From: Isoptericola sediminis
GTDB lineage: Bacteria > Actinomycetota > Actinomycetes > Actinomycetales > Cellulomonadaceae
DNA length: 64,000 bases
Direction: 5' to 3'
NCBI RefSeq assembly: GCF_013085345.1
Contig: NZ_JABFAJ010000024.1
Location: 186,001-250,000 of the forward strand
Under the pieces are notes generated by a model, which worked only from the letters and a program-made list of their open reading frames with translations, did no database searches and had not been told where the DNA came from. The position numbers were made by a program, and so were the translations under genes. Below, piece by piece: positions 17,591 through 25,593 of this stretch (position 1 is the first letter of the stretch; each line of letters opens with the position of its first letter).

Positions 17591-18076
17591 CTGCCCCACG
17601 GAGGTGCCGGGTTCCGCGCGCTGGGCACGCACCATGTCCACGAGGATCTCGCGCAGCGTCGCGACCTGCTCCTCGTCGAGGCCGCGGGAGGTGAGGTCCT
17701 CGGCGGGCTGGAACTGCGCGGCCTCCAGCGCGACGCGCCGGCCGGTGTCGGTGATGGTCACGGCCCGGCGGCGTCGGTCGCGCGGGTCGTCGGCGCGGAC
17801 GACGTAGCCGGACCGCTCCAGGCGCGCGACGATGCGGCTCATCGTCTGCTCGGTGACGCCGTTGCGCGAGGCGATCTCGCGCTGCGTGAGCGGCCCGGCC
17901 AGGAGGTGCAGGAGCACGGGGTGCCCGGCGTGGTTGAGGTCCCAGGTGGCCAGGTGGGCGTTCCAGTCCTGCTCGATCCGGCGCGCGACCGTGAAGAGGA
18001 GCCGCCCCGTGGGCCACTGGCCCGGCTCCTCGCTCGTGGGGTCCGGCTCCCCGGGCCGGCGCGTCTCGTTCTTCAC
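17588..18076 (-). CDS. MarR-family transcriptional regulator
   Basis: A 162-residue winged-helix regulator. The DNA-binding part contains L-T-Q-R-E-I-A-S-R-N-G-V-T-E-Q-T-M-S-R and the wing D-P-R-D-R-R-R-R-A-V-T-I-T-D-T-G-R-R, the MarR signature. GTG 18076 is the most likely start; no ATG is nearby. It is divergent from an MMPL transporter gene, with an 18-bp perfect palindrome in the 36-bp gap. By analogy with MarR/MmpL pairs it probably represses the transporter and itself until a toxic ligand binds. Confidence 0.85.
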   Translation of the reverse strand: MKNETRRPGEPDPTSEEPGQWPTGRLLFTVARRIEQDWNAHLATWDLNHAGHPVLLHLLAGPLTQREIASRNGVTEQTMSRIVARLERSGYVVRADDPRDRRRRAVTITDTGRRVALEAAQFQPAEDLTSRGLDEEQVATLREILVDMVRAQRAEPGTSVGQ

Positions 18077-18100
18077 TTGCGTGATGTCCTCCGATTCCCC

Positions 18101-18106
18101 ATCATA
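18101..18106 (-). promoter_or_regulatory. Probable marR -10 hexamer
   Basis: TATGAT on the minus strand overlaps the edge of the palindromic operator and lies about 24 nt before GTG 18076. Confidence 0.5.
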
Positions 18107-18122
18107 CTCAGCATGCTGAGTA
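18105..18122. promoter_or_regulatory. MarR operator palindrome across the mmpL start codon
   Basis: TACTCAGCATGCTGAGTA is a perfect 18-bp palindrome centred on the mmpL ATG (18113-18115) and overlapping the marR -10. A MarR dimer bound here would block both divergent transcription units. Confidence 0.75.
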
Positions 18123-20443
18123 AAAGGTGGGCGGGCATCGCCCGCGGTCTCGTCATTCTTGCAGCGATCGGCGTCTGGCTCGCCGTCGGAGCCTTCGGAG
18201 GGCAGGCCCAGGGCAACCTGAGCAGCGTCCAGGAGAACGACTCCGCCGCGTTCCTGCCCGAGAGTGCCGAGTCGACCCGTGCGGGCGAGCTCGCCGCCGA
18301 GTTCACCGACGACACGACGCTGCCCGCCCTCCTCGTGGCCGAGGCCGGTGACGGCGCGACGCTGACCCCCGAGCAGCTCCAGGACGCGCAGGCGTACGCC
18401 GAGGCCGTGCCGGACGCCCCGCTCGAGGGCGCCACGGGCGACGAGCCCGCCACGGTCGGGGAGGCCAGCATCGCCGACCCGGTGGTCATCCCGTCCGAGG
18501 ACGGCGAGGCGGTGCTGGTGCTGGTCTCCCTCGACGCCTCGCTCGCCGACGAGGCGATCGGCGAGGAGGAGGCCAGCGTGGCCGAGGCCGCCGTCACGGC
18601 CATGCGCGACCTCGCCGAGCAGGGCTCCGGCGACGGCGGGCTGGCCGACTCCGGGCTCGAGTCCTGGGTGACCGGTCCGGCCGGCTTCATCGCGGACCTC
18701 ACCAGCGCGTTCGGCGCCATCGACACCGTGCTGCTGCTGGTCGCCCTCGGCGCCGTGCTCATCATCCTGGCCCTGGTCTACCGCTCGCCGTTCCTGCCGT
18801 TCGTCGTCATCTTCACCTCCGTGCTCGCGCTGTCCCTCGCGGGCCTGGCGGTCTACCAGCTCGCGGCGAACGACGTGCTGACCCTCAACGGCCAGTCCCA
18901 GGGCATCCTGTCGATCCTCGTGGTCGGCGCCTCCGTCGACTACTCCCTGCTCGTCGTGGCCAGGTACCGCGAGGAGCTGGGACGGCTGCAGTCGCCCTAC
19001 ACGGCCCTGCGCCGCGCCGTCCGCGCGTCGTTCGAACCCATCACGGCCAGCGCGGTCACCGTCATCGCCGGTCTGCTCTGCCTGCTGCTGTCCGACCTGT
19101 CGTCCAACCGGAGCCTGGGTCCGGTCGCCACCATCGGCATCGTCGCGGCGTACCTGTCCGCGCTCACGCTGCTGCCGGCCCTGCTGCTCGTCGGCGGGCG
19201 CCGCGCCCGCTGGGTGTTCTGGCCCCGGATCCCCCGGGTGCCGGCCGGTGCGACGGCCGACGGCTCCGCCGCGGAGTCCGCGCCCGTCGCGGAGCAGCCG
19301 GCGAAGCCCGGCCGTGGGCGTCACGGCGCCGAGGACGACACCCCGGCGGTCGCCGGGCACGGGCTCTGGTCCCGTGCGGCAGGCTTCGTCGGTCGCCACG
19401 ACCGACCGGTCTGGATCGTCACCGCGCTCGTGCTCCTCGCCGGTGCCGCCTTCGTGCCCACGCTGAACGCCGGGGGGACGGGCGACTCCGAGGTGTTCCT
19501 GACCCAGGTCGACTCGGTCGACGGCGAGGAGGTCCTCACCGCCCACTTCGAAGGTGTCTCCACCCAGCCCGTCACCGTCATCACCCCCGAGGGAGACCTC
19601 GATGCCGTCGTCGAGGCCGCGGAGAGCACCGAAGGGGTCTCGGAGGCGACCCCGGTGACCGACCAGCCGGCGCCGGCCCCGGGCGCGCCGGCCGGAGGCG
19701 ACCCGCTCGTGGTGGACGGCCTGGTCCGCGTGGACGTCATCACCGACGCCCCCTCGGACAGCCAGGAGGCCACCGAGGCCGTCGCGGCGCTCCGGGACTC
19801 GGTGGAGGGCGTCTCGCCCGACACGCTCATCGGTGGTGCGGCCGCCGAACGCCTGGACACCCAGCAGGCCGGTCAGCGTGACCTGCGCGTCATCGTGCCC
19901 GTCGTGCTGATCGTCATCCTGTTCATCCTCATGCTGCTGCTGCGCTCCGTGCTGGCCGCCGCGCTCCTCATGGGTGCCAACGTGCTGTCCTTCGGGTTCG
20001 CCCTCGGCATCTCGGCGATCCTGTTCAACAACGTCTTCGACTTCCCCGCGACCGACCCCAGCGTCCCGCTGTACGCGTTCGCGTTCCTCGTCGCGCTCGG
20101 TGTCGACTACTCGATCTTCCTCATGACCCGGGTGCGGGAGGAGAGCCTGAAGATCGGGACGCGACCGGGGGTGCTGCGCGGGCTCGCGGTCACCGGGTCG
20201 GTGATCACCTCGGCGGGCGTCGTGCTCGCGGCGACGTTCGCCGCCCTCGGGGTCATCCCGCTGGCGTTCCTCGCCCAGCTCGCCTTCATCGTCGCCTTCG
20301 GCGTGCTGATCGACACCCTCGTGGTGCGCAGCCTCCTCGTGCCCGCGCTCGTCCACGACATCGGCGACCGCACGTGGTGGCCCTCCCGACTGGCGCGTCG
20401 CCCGGTGGCGGCCGAGCAGGGGTCCGGCACCATGGGCACATGA
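18113..20443 (+). CDS. MMPL/RND-family transporter
   Basis: A 776-residue membrane protein with the duplicated MMPL layout: one N-terminal helix, an extracytoplasmic domain (about 30-200), five or six helices including S-V-D-Y-S-L-L-V-V-A-R-Y-R-E-E-L, a second helix and domain, then a matching bundle with G-V-D-Y-S-I-F-L-M-T-R-V-R-E-E. The two D-Y motifs are the predicted proton-relay sites. It exports lipids, drugs or other hydrophobic compounds; the substrate is unknown. ATG 18113 lies inside the MarR palindrome and no ribosome binding site is evident. The stop overlaps the next gene by 4 nt. Confidence 0.88.
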   Translation: MLSKRWAGIARGLVILAAIGVWLAVGAFGGQAQGNLSSVQENDSAAFLPESAESTRAGELAAEFTDDTTLPALLVAEAGDGATLTPEQLQDAQAYAEAVPDAPLEGATGDEPATVGEASIADPVVIPSEDGEAVLVLVSLDASLADEAIGEEEASVAEAAVTAMRDLAEQGSGDGGLADSGLESWVTGPAGFIADLTSAFGAIDTVLLLVALGAVLIILALVYRSPFLPFVVIFTSVLALSLAGLAVYQLAANDVLTLNGQSQGILSILVVGASVDYSLLVVARYREELGRLQSPYTALRRAVRASFEPITASAVTVIAGLLCLLLSDLSSNRSLGPVATIGIVAAYLSALTLLPALLLVGGRRARWVFWPRIPRVPAGATADGSAAESAPVAEQPAKPGRGRHGAEDDTPAVAGHGLWSRAAGFVGRHDRPVWIVTALVLLAGAAFVPTLNAGGTGDSEVFLTQVDSVDGEEVLTAHFEGVSTQPVTVITPEGDLDAVVEAAESTEGVSEATPVTDQPAPAPGAPAGGDPLVVDGLVRVDVITDAPSDSQEATEAVAALRDSVEGVSPDTLIGGAAAERLDTQQAGQRDLRVIVPVVLIVILFILMLLLRSVLAAALLMGANVLSFGFALGISAILFNNVFDFPATDPSVPLYAFAFLVALGVDYSIFLMTRVREESLKIGTRPGVLRGLAVTGSVITSAGVVLAATFAALGVIPLAFLAQLAFIVAFGVLIDTLVVRSLLVPALVHDIGDRTWWPSRLARRPVAAEQGSGTMGT

Positions 20444-21480
20444 TCACGCCACGCGTCGCCATCATCGGGTACGGGGGAGCGGGCCGGGGCATCCATGCGG
20501 CCCTGGCCCGCGAGGCCGGGCTCCCGGTGACCGGTGTCGTCACCCGCGACCAGGGCCGCCGGACCCAGGCCGCGGGTGACTGGCCCGGTGCCCGGCTGTA
20601 CGACGACCTCGACGACCTGCTGGCCGCCCGCTCGACCTACGACGTCGTCGTGGTCGCCAGCCCCAGCCAGCTGCACGCGAAGCAGGCGGCGGCGCTGGCC
20701 CGGGCCGGGGTGCCGTTCGTGCTGGACAAGCCCATCGGGGTCGACGCCCACGAGGCGCGAGCCGTGGCGGCCGAGGCGGACGCCACGGGCACGCCGTTCA
20801 CGGTGTTCCACAACCGCCGCTGGGACCCCGAGCAGCTCACGCTCGCCGCGCTGCTGGGGCGCGGCGAGCTGGGCGACGTGCACACCTTCGAACGGCACTG
20901 GGAGCGGTGGCGGCCGGTCCCGCGCAAGCGGTGGAAGGAGAACGACCCCGACGGCGGCGGCCTCCTGCTGGACCTCGGACCGCACCTGGTGGACTCCGCC
21001 ACACGGCTCTTCGGCCGGGTGACCGACGTGTGGGCCCAGCTGCGAGCGCTGACCACCCCGACGGAGGACGACGTCTTCCTCGTGCTGACCCACGAGGCCG
21101 GCGGCGGGCTCGCCGCCAGCCGGCACCCCGTGGTCTCTCGGCTCTGGGCTGGTTCCGTCGTCGCCGCGCCCGGCCCGCGCACCCGGGTCCTCGGCAGCGA
21201 GGGCGCCTACCTGGTCACGACCTTCGAGCAGGACGCCTCCCCGCTCGAGCGGTTCGACGACGAGGCCCCGGCGGGCACCCACGGCTGGTTCACCCGCGGC
21301 CGCGACCGGCGCCCCGTGCCGACCGCCCCCGGCGGGCACGCCGACTTCTACCGGGCGCTGGGTCCCTGGCTCGACGGGGAGGAGCCGGCACCCGTCGACC
21401 CGGCCGACGCGGTGCGCACCGCCGAGGTGCTCGACGCGGCGCGGGTGGCCGCCCGCCAGGGGCGCCGCGTCGAGCTCTGA
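20440..21480 (+). CDS. Gfo/Idh/MocA-family NAD(P)-dependent oxidoreductase
   Basis: A 346-residue dehydrogenase. The Rossmann motif is A-I-I-G-Y-G-G-A-G-R-G (about 7-17); the conserved catalytic region contains V-L-D-K-P-I-G-V-D-A-H-E-A (about 91-103), the E-K-P equivalent of the family; the C-terminal sheet domain begins with F-H-N-R-R-W-D. The family acts on sugars, inositols or related compounds; the substrate is not predictable. Start ATG 20440 overlaps the mmpL stop (ATGA), indicating an operon, although no functional link is evident. Confidence 0.87.
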   Translation: MITPRVAIIGYGGAGRGIHAALAREAGLPVTGVVTRDQGRRTQAAGDWPGARLYDDLDDLLAARSTYDVVVVASPSQLHAKQAAALARAGVPFVLDKPIGVDAHEARAVAAEADATGTPFTVFHNRRWDPEQLTLAALLGRGELGDVHTFERHWERWRPVPRKRWKENDPDGGGLLLDLGPHLVDSATRLFGRVTDVWAQLRALTTPTEDDVFLVLTHEAGGGLAASRHPVVSRLWAGSVVAAPGPRTRVLGSEGAYLVTTFEQDASPLERFDDEAPAGTHGWFTRGRDRRPVPTAPGGHADFYRALGPWLDGEEPAPVDPADAVRTAEVLDAARVAARQGRRVEL

Positions 21481-21547
21481 CCCGGGCCGTCCCGCTGCTG
21501 GTCGCCGCGGAGCCTGTGGACGACGCCTGCGGGCGGGTGCTCCCGGG

Positions 21548-22915
21548 GTGTTGCATGACCTCGTGCAGACCGACACCGTCCTCGCCGTGCCGCCCGACGC
21601 CGCTGCCCGCGACGCCCTGCTGGACCGGTTGCGACGGCTCGCCGACATCGATGCCGCCCGCGTCGAGCCCGTCGGCGCCGCCGTCGCCCGTCCCGACGGA
21701 GCGTTGGTCGTGCCGCGCGGTGCCGCGTCGGCGACGGACCTGGCCACCGTGCTCGCCGTGCGGGGCCGGTGCGACGGTCCCGAGGCCGCCGGGCTCGCGG
21801 CCGACCTCGCCCAAGGGCTCGCGACCCTGCACAGCGCCGGTGTCGTCCACGGGGGCCTCGACGTCGGGGACGTCGTCGTCGACCTGAACGGCCGGGCGCT
21901 GCTGCGGCCGCGGCTGACGCCGCCGCACGACGCCGACCGCGCCTCCGAGAGCGAGGACGTGCACGCCCTGGCCCGGCTGGTCGAGACGCTGTGCGCCCGG
22001 GCCGGGTCGGATACGGACACCGCGCTGCGGGCCGTCCTCGCCCCCGCGCTGGCCGACGACCCGCGCGTCCGTCCGGAGGCCGGGACGCTCGCCGCGCGCG
22101 TGCACGACGAGCTGGACCCGGAACCGCTGCGTCTGCCCGAACCGGCGGCCCTCGCGGCCGCCGCGCTCGCGAGCGGCCGGCAGCGTCCGGGGACCGACCC
22201 CTCGGACGGCGAGCCGCGGCACCGCCGGGCCCGGCGCCCCGGTGAGGACGGGGCCGGTTCCGCGCCGGTGCCCGGCACCCGGGCGACGCGGCGGTCGCAT
22301 CCCGCCGGGAGGGCTCGGCACCGGCCGGCGTCGGTGTGGCGTCCGGCGCTGGCCGGCGCCGGTGTCCTCGTCGCGGTGGCCTTGCTGGTCGGCGGAGGGC
22401 TGGCGTTCACCGCGGCGCCCGGACCGGGGGAGGACCGCGGAGCCCGGGCGGGCCTCGCGGCCGCGAGCACGCCGTCGGCCGCGGTGGCGGCATCTGCCGG
22501 CCCGGCACCGGGCGCCGGCACGGGGGCCGAGCAGGTGACGACTGACCGGGAGGACCCGGCCGCTGCCGCCGCCGAGCTGACCCGGCGCCGCGCGGGGCTG
22601 CTGGCGGGGGAGCACGACGTGGCGGAGGTCGCGGTGCCGGGCACCCCCGCCCACGCGGCGGACACGGCGTGGCTGGAGCGTGCGAGGGCGTCCGGGACCC
22701 GGCTGGTGGACGCGCGGGTCACCGTCCTGTCCGTGCGGCTGGCGGGGGCTCCGACGCCGGACCGGGCCGAGGTCGTCGTGCGCTACGTCGTCGAGGAGCA
22801 CACCCAGGTCGGCGCGGACGGCGAGGTCGTGACCGTGCCGGCCGGTGAACCGAGGACCGACACGCTGCGCCTGGCGTGGACGCCGGACGGCTGGCGGGTG
22901 ACCGACGTCGTGTGA
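21548..22915 (+). CDS. Membrane-anchored pseudokinase-like protein
   Basis: A 455-residue protein with three parts. Residues about 1-190 look like a reduced Ser/Thr kinase lobe: L-A-T-L-H-S-A-G-V-V-H-G-G-L-D-V-G-D-V aligns with the catalytic loop, but HRD is HGG, and the DFG position reads R-P-R. No glycine-rich loop or clear VAIK lysine is visible. A basic, disordered linker (190-260) leads to one transmembrane helix (about 262-285) and an exported domain ending in a beta-rich D-T-L-R-L-A-W-T-P-D-G-W-R-V-T-D. I infer a catalytically dead sensor or scaffold. GTG 21548 lacks a clear ribosome binding site, so the start is uncertain. Confidence 0.6.
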   Translation: MLHDLVQTDTVLAVPPDAAARDALLDRLRRLADIDAARVEPVGAAVARPDGALVVPRGAASATDLATVLAVRGRCDGPEAAGLAADLAQGLATLHSAGVVHGGLDVGDVVVDLNGRALLRPRLTPPHDADRASESEDVHALARLVETLCARAGSDTDTALRAVLAPALADDPRVRPEAGTLAARVHDELDPEPLRLPEPAALAAAALASGRQRPGTDPSDGEPRHRRARRPGEDGAGSAPVPGTRATRRSHPAGRARHRPASVWRPALAGAGVLVAVALLVGGGLAFTAAPGPGEDRGARAGLAAASTPSAAVAASAGPAPGAGTGAEQVTTDREDPAAAAAELTRRRAGLLAGEHDVAEVAVPGTPAHAADTAWLERARASGTRLVDARVTVLSVRLAGAPTPDRAEVVVRYVVEEHTQVGADGEVVTVPAGEPRTDTLRLAWTPDGWRVTDVV

Positions 22916-22950
22916 CCGGACCGCGACGGCGTGTCCGGGCCCAGGACGAC

Positions 22951-22986
22951 GTCAGGGGCGAGGACCGTGCGGTCCTCGCCCCTGAC
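22951..22986. terminator. Strong bidirectional terminator
   Basis: A perfect 16-bp stem (22951-22966 with 22971-22986) and a GTGC loop lie between the convergent pseudokinase and E2 genes. Confidence 0.85.
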
Positions 22987-23004
22987 GGGTGGTGCGTCAG
23001 CCGG

Positions 23005-24810
23005 TCAGAGACCGACCTCGGACTCGAAGGCGCCCTCCTCGATGCGGTTCTTCACCGCGGTGAGGAAGCGGGCGGCGTCGGCGCCGTCGACCAGGCGGTG
23101 GTCGTACGAGAGGAACAGCATCGCCATCTGGCGGATCGCGATGGTCTCCTCGCCGTCGGCGGTCGTGATGACCACGGGCTTCTTCGTGATCGTGCCGGTG
23201 CCGAGGATCGCCACCTGGCCGACCGGGACGATCGGGGTGTCCCAGAGGGCACCGCCGGAGCCGGTGTTCGTGATGGTGAACGTGGCGCCGCTGAGGTCGT
23301 CCGGACCGATCTTGTTGTCGCGGGTACGGGCCGCGAGGTCGCCGATCTGGCGGGCGATGCCGGCCAGGTTGAGGTCACCGGCGTTCTTGATGACCGGGAC
23401 GACCAGGCCGCGCTCGGTGTCGACGGCGATACCGACGTTCTCCGAGCCGTGGTAGGTGATCTCGCCCTTGTCGGTGTCGATGGAGGCGTTGACCTTCGGG
23501 AAGGCCTTGAGGGCCTCCACGGCCGCCTGCGTGTAGAACGGCAGGAAGGTCAGGTTCGCACCCTCGCGGGCCTTGAAGTCGGCCTTGGCCCGCTGACGCA
23601 GCTTGGCCACCTTCGTGACGTCGACCTCGACGGCGGTCGTGAGCTGGGCCTGGGTGTGCAGCGCCTCGTGCATGCGCTCGGCCACGACCTTGCGCAGACG
23701 CGACATCTTCTCCGTGGTGCCGCGCAGCGGCGAGACCTCGGGCACGGTCGGCTTCTTGGGCTCCGACGACGCCGGGGCGGACGCGGCCGGGGCGGAGGCC
23801 TTCTCGGCCGCCGCCAGGATGTCCTCCTTGCGGATGCGGCCACCGACGCCGGTGCCCTGCACCGTGTCGACGTCGACACCCTTCTCCGCGGCGAGCTTGC
23901 GCACCAGCGGCGTCAGGTAGGAGCCGCGGCCACCGGCAGGCTTCTCCGCGGCCGGCTCGGCCTTCGGCTCGGGCTTCTTCTCCGGAGCCGGCTTCTCGGC
24001 GGGCTTCTCCGCCGCGGGCTCGGGCTTCTTCTCGGGCTCGGGCTTCGGCTCGGGCTTCTTCTCCGGCTCGGCCTTCGGCTCGGCCTTCTTCTCCGGCTCG
24101 GGCTCCGGCTTCTTCTCGCTCTTCTCGGCCGCGGGGGCGGCACCCGAACCGACGATCGCCAGGACGGCGCCGACCTCGACGGTCTCGTCCTCCTCGACCT
24201 TGATCTCCTGCACGGTGCCCGCCACGGGGGAGGGGACCTCGGTGTCGACCTTGTCGGTGGAGACCTCGAGCAGGGGCTCGTCGACCTCGATGCTGTCCCC
24301 GACCGCCTTGAGCCACCGGGTCACGGTGCCCTCGGTGACGGACTCGCCCAGGGCCGGGAGCGTGACCTCGGTGCCCTCGCCGCCACCCGATGCCGGCTGG
24401 GAGGACTCCTCCGTCTCGGCGGGAGCGGACTCCTCGGCGGCGGGAGCGGACTCGGCGGGGGACTCCTCCGCGGCGGGGGCGGACTCGGCGGGGGACTCCT
24501 CCGCGGGCGCCGACTCGGCGGACTCCTCGGCCGGGGCCTCCTGGGACCCGCCGTCGGAGGACCCCGAACCCGAGCCGTCACCGATGACGGCGAGCACGGC
24601 GCCGACCTCGACGGTCTCGTCCTCCTCGGCGAGGATCTGCTCGACGACGCCGGCCACGGGGGAGGGGACCTCGGTGTCGACCTTGTCGGTGGAGACCTCG
24701 AGCAAGGGCTCGTCGACCTCGACGGTGTCGCCGACGGACTTGAGCCATCGCGTGACGGTGCCCTCGGTGACGGACTCGCCGAGCGCCGGCAGCTGCACGT
24801 TCTCAGACAT
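23005..24810 (-). CDS. sucB: 2-oxoacid dehydrogenase E2 acyltransferase, two lipoyl domains
   Basis: A 601-residue E2. Two lipoyl domains (about 1-78 and 130-207) each carry S-T-D-K-V-D-T-E with the lipoyl lysine. Ala/Pro/Glu-rich linkers join them, the second being a Lys/Glu/Pro tract. The E1/E3-binding domain is about 290-335 ([16 protein letters not shown]), and the catalytic domain ends with [16 protein letters not shown]. It occupies the DlaT position of mycobacteria and could serve pyruvate or 2-oxoglutarate dehydrogenase; sequence alone does not decide. The E1 and E3 genes are not in the window. GAAGGAGA precedes the start. Confidence 0.92.
   Translation of the reverse strand: MSENVQLPALGESVTEGTVTRWLKSVGDTVEVDEPLLEVSTDKVDTEVPSPVAGVVEQILAEEDETVEVGAVLAVIGDGSGSGSSDGGSQEAPAEESAESAPAEESPAESAPAAEESPAESAPAAEESAPAETEESSQPASGGGEGTEVTLPALGESVTEGTVTRWLKAVGDSIEVDEPLLEVSTDKVDTEVPSPVAGTVQEIKVEEDETVEVGAVLAIVGSGAAPAAEKSEKKPEPEPEKKAEPKAEPEKKPEPKPEPEKKPEPAAEKPAEKPAPEKKPEPKAEPAAEKPAGGRGSYLTPLVRKLAAEKGVDVDTVQGTGVGGRIRKEDILAAAEKASAPAASAPASSEPKKPTVPEVSPLRGTTEKMSRLRKVVAERMHEALHTQAQLTTAVEVDVTKVAKLRQRAKADFKAREGANLTFLPFYTQAAVEALKAFPKVNASIDTDKGEITYHGSENVGIAVDTERGLVVPVIKNAGDLNLAGIARQIGDLAARTRDNKIGPDDLSGATFTITNTGSGGALWDTPIVPVGQVAILGTGTITKKPVVITTADGEETIAIRQMAMLFLSYDHRLVDGADAARFLTAVKNRIEEGAFESEVGL
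24448..24513. repeat. 33-bp in-frame repeat in the first E2 linker
   Basis: A 33-bp unit starts at 24448 and 24481, with related partial copies on either side. Each unit encodes 11 residues of the Ala/Pro/Glu/Ser linker between the lipoyl domains. Such tracts can change length by slippage without breaking the frame. Confidence 0.7.
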
Positions 24811-25089
24811 GACCTGTGGAGTCTCCTTCGATCAGTGGGTCGAGCGAGGCGCCGGAGCCGGTCGGCCGGAGGCTCGACCGACTCCTGTCCGGTAGCCGCG
24901 TTCCTGGGTCACTGCGTGCCATCTTGTCACTACCTGCGTCCGCCCCCCAATCGGGCGCCTGCGCAGAGCTGTGATGCTGGGTACATCGTGGTCCACCACG
25001 GTGTCTTTGCTGGCGTCGACACCCGGAACGTCGTGAAACGGCTGCTCCGCGCGGCACCGCCGGCTCCCCCGTCGTCCGCCCGGGGCGGG
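24811..25089. other. Intergenic region between divergent E2 gene and 25103 gene
   Basis: About 280 bp without a supported gene. It holds the E2 ribosome binding site just upstream of 24810. The region around 24950-25020 is somewhat less GC-rich and is a reasonable place for the E2 promoter, but I could not assign its hexamers. Confidence 0.5.
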
Positions 25090-25095
25090 TAGTCT
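25090..25095 (+). promoter_or_regulatory. -10 hexamer, leaderless start
   Basis: TAGTCT ends 7 nt before ATG 25103. Confidence 0.5.
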
Positions 25096-25102
25096 CGCGA
25101 AC

Positions 25103-25453
25103 ATGTCGTTGAGGTCTGCTCTGGACCGTCTGCTCGGTCGGTCGGAACCGTCGTCGCCGGCCCCGTCCGGCGGGGGTGGACGCGCCGCCGCCGTCGCGCA
25201 CCTCGAGGAGTTCGTCCGCACCCGCGTCGGTGTCGAGGCCTATGTCGAGCCCCCCAACGCCCAGACCCCCAGCACGGTGCTGCTGGTGGCGACCACGGGG
25301 GAGTGGACGCGCCGCCGCGTGCCCGACGAGCGCACGGGGTTCGAGGTGGCCCGGTCCCTGGGCGTCCCGGTCTACAACGTCCGGTTCACCGGCTACCCCC
25401 AGCGCATGCGCGACTGGAACTCCGCGCAGCGCCAGGAGCGCAAGGGGCGATAG
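25103..25453 (+). CDS. Conserved actinobacterial hypothetical protein
   Basis: A 116-residue soluble protein of unknown function. A short amphipathic N-terminus (S-L-R-S-A-L-D-R-L-L-G) and Gly/Pro linker precede a compact domain with L-E-E-F-V-R-T-R-V-G-V-E-A-Y-V-E-P-P, V-L-L-V-A-T-T-G-E-W-T-R-R and V-P-V-Y-N-V-R-F-T-G-Y-P-Q-R-M-R-D-W. I recall similar proteins labelled oxidoreductase in related genomes, but no cofactor motif is visible and I do not endorse that name. It lies between E2 and pepA. Confidence 0.75.
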   Translation: MSLRSALDRLLGRSEPSSPAPSGGGGRAAAVAHLEEFVRTRVGVEAYVEPPNAQTPSTVLLVATTGEWTRRRVPDERTGFEVARSLGVPVYNVRFTGYPQRMRDWNSAQRQERKGR

Positions 25454-25471
25454 GACCCCGGGCAGCACGAA

Positions 25472-25563
25472 GGGCCGGACCGACAGCTCCCCCGGTCGCG
25501 CTCACGGGCGCTGGGCGCCCTCCGCTTCCGGTCTGACGACCGGGGGAGCTGTCGGTCCGGCCC
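25472..25563. terminator. Large perfect inverted repeat between convergent genes
   Basis: Two 27-nt arms (25472-25498 and 25537-25563) are perfect reverse complements separated by 38 nt. The loop holds a second 6-bp hairpin (25506-25511 with 25515-25520). It lies between the convergent 25103 gene and pepA and can end transcription from both sides. Confidence 0.75.
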
Positions 25564-25593
25564 TCGTCGCTCGGTGCGCCGGAGCCGGTCCGG

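Noticed and set aside
15896-18112. N-terminal extension of the MMPL protein
   Set aside because: The upstream frame is antisense to lipA, lipB and marR and has shadow-frame composition; the membrane signal begins at ATG 18113.
21548-22915. Active Ser/Thr kinase
   Set aside because: The HRD Asp and DFG motif are both missing, so catalysis is not supported.
25103-25453. Naming the protein an oxidoreductase
   Set aside because: No Rossmann, flavin or metal motif is visible; the label seems to be inherited annotation.
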